A stretch of 64,000 bases of DNA. It comes from an uncultured Phycisphaerales bacterium (GTDB taxonomy: Bacteria > Planctomycetota > Phycisphaerae > WQYP01). A program made the position numbers and the translations under genes. Positions 62,965 through 64,000 of this stretch are shown one piece after another. The notes beneath the pieces were generated by a model. It searched no databases. It was given only the letters and a program-made list of their open reading frames with translations, and had not been told where the DNA came from. Location: assembly GCA_903845195.1 (NCBI GenBank), contig CAIMWO010000034.1, forward strand, positions 1 through 64,000. Direction: 5' to 3'. The first letter of the stretch is position 1. Each line of letters opens with the position of its first letter.

Positions 62965-64000
62965 TCACTTCGTAAACGTCAGATCGCCCCAGTTTCCCGG
63001 CTCCATCTGCAGCTCGTAAACCGCGTCGCTGACGATGCCGGTCGACTGATTACTCCAATAAGTGCGCAAAACTGTACGGTTTGTTGCTTTGTCGCCATGG
63101 GTAACGCCGAAGTCACCCCGAATCTTCATGTCATCGGTGATCTTGAGACCCAGCGAGGCCAGCGGGATGGCAGCTTCGACGACATACTGACGTTTCTTCT
63201 TGTCCGCCGTCGCTTCGATCTTGGCATCAGCAAGCGTCGTGACCGATTCCATCGTGTAAGCCTTGACCACGCCGGAACTGAACATCTTGGGATTCTTTTC
63301 GGTGGCCACCCTGCGATACACAACCGCGGTCGGCTTGCCTTTGAAGTTGCCGATCGACAGTCGCAGGTCGCCGAGCACCGCTTCCTTGCGAGTCTTGGGC
63401 GCATTGGGATCCGTGCCCAGCTGGATATCCACGGTGTCACCGGTGATGTACATGAATTCCGGCGCGTCAGCGCCGTTGACCCATGGCGTCTCGTCTTTGA
63501 CTTCCCACGCTACGTACAAATTCTGCTCGTCCCACGAGAGAACCGTACGCGCCGACGCATTATCCTGCTTCTTGTAAGCCTGGATATTGGTGTTGGCAAA
63601 ATCCTTGGCGATTTCTCCGGTAAACGTCGGCGTAAAGTGGCGCACCGCCACGGACTTGATGCCGACGCTTTCCTGCAGGCCCCGGTTGTAATAAGTCTGT
63701 GCGGTCTTGAGGTCATCCTCCGTCAGCGTGATGGTGCTGCCCGGAATCGCCTTGACCGTCTCCAAGCCCACCACCTCCACATTCCAGAACGAAGTGTGTC
63801 CGACCTGAATGTAAAGCTTTCCGTCATCGGCTTTCGTGAGGGATCCGCCAAAAGCCTCTTCACCTGCGCCCGGCGGGCAGGAATCAAGCACCGCCCCCGG
63901 CACAGCGAATTCCGGATACGACCATTTCATCGGATCGCTCTCAAAAAGCTTCGAGATATAGAAGCCCTTGTCGTTGAGAATGTGCCATTCGCCTTTGTTC
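62965..64000 (-). CDS. Carbohydrate-binding (CBM9/DOMON-like) protein, 5' end beyond window
   Basis: Partial: the frame stays open to the window edge (23 further codons upstream of an internal ATG at 63930), so the start is missing. About 345 residues are visible. The C-terminal part reads like a CBM9-type beta-sandwich domain: SARTVLSWDEQNLYVAWEVKDETPWVN, GDTVDIQLGTDPNAPK, YVVEAAIPLASLGLKITDDMKIRGDFGVTHGD. Such domains bind sugars or heme in secreted enzymes. The upstream portion is probably a catalytic or further binding domain outside the window. Confidence 0.75.
   Translation of the reverse strand, partial: NKGEWHILNDKGFYISKLFESDPMKWSYPEFAVPGAVLDSCPPGAGEEAFGGSLTKADDGKLYIQVGHTSFWNVEVVGLETVKAIPGSTITLTEDDLKTAQTYYNRGLQESVGIKSVAVRHFTPTFTGEIAKDFANTNIQAYKKQDNASARTVLSWDEQNLYVAWEVKDETPWVNGADAPEFMYITGDTVDIQLGTDPNAPKTRKEAVLGDLRLSIGNFKGKPTAVVYRRVATEKNPKMFSSGVVKAYTMESVTTLADAKIEATADKKKRQYVVEAAIPLASLGLKITDDMKIRGDFGVTHGDKATNRTVLRTYWSNQSTGIVSDAVYELQMEPGNWGDLTFTK

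Overview
The window looks like a G+C-rich chromosome segment from Planctomycetota, most likely class Phycisphaerae (Tepidisphaerales-like). The evidence is lineage-typical families: four prepilin-like proteins with an H-X9-DG motif (54-61 kb), membrane proteins ending in a GYDLRASPERCPECG zinc ribbon (8 and 23 kb), a TIGR03790-type protein (28.7 kb), weak Shine-Dalgarno use and several genes whose -10 box sits 6-7 nt before the start codon. No rRNA, tRNA, CRISPR array, integrase or transposase gene was found.

Layout. 0-8 kb: hrpB helicase, small membrane-protein paralogues, a 121-bp MITE-like element, and a gene matching only the C-terminal half of HrpA. 8.5-11.4 kb: a four-gene bufferin-type RiPP metallophore operon (Cys-rich precursor, DUF692/MNIO enzyme, DUF2063 partner, DoxX). 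11.7-25.8 kb: mostly housekeeping metabolism (MazG-like pyrophosphohydrolase, purM, transaldolase, sppA, ilvC, argJ, a purN-NUDIX fusion, an RluA-type pseudouridine synthase, cdsA, hisG, a YlbF-like protein). 26-34 kb: MacB-like permease, M20 amidohydrolase, TIGR03790 protein, and a histidine kinase / receiver / receiver-GGDEF signalling set. 34-39 kb: a minus-strand run rarA - fau - LysM/YkuD-like - VWA-like, then a sugar-nucleotide epimerase. 39-48 kb: RDD protein, trmL, and a SUF Fe-S operon (sufB-C-D-SE-T) divergent from an A-type carrier. 48.5-54 kb: polysaccharide degradation (heparinase II/III-like, GH36, GH29). 54-61 kb: four prepilin paralogues, three of them followed by a paralogous small membrane protein. 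61.8-64 kb: an MDR dehydrogenase and a partial carbohydrate-binding-like protein.

Two window-wide patterns stand out. First, 1-26 kb is full of short degenerate tandem arrays. They have many different sequences but all have a 7-bp period. They sit in intergenic gaps and also run in frame through hrpB, the hrpA-like gene and the signal peptide of sppA, and they supply the stop codons of hrpB and sppA. None was seen after about 26 kb. Second, the + strand is strongly G-rich over roughly 1-35 kb whichever strand is coding, then becomes balanced to slightly C-rich after about 47 kb.

Functions come from recognised motifs and family resemblance by reading alone. No database search was run.
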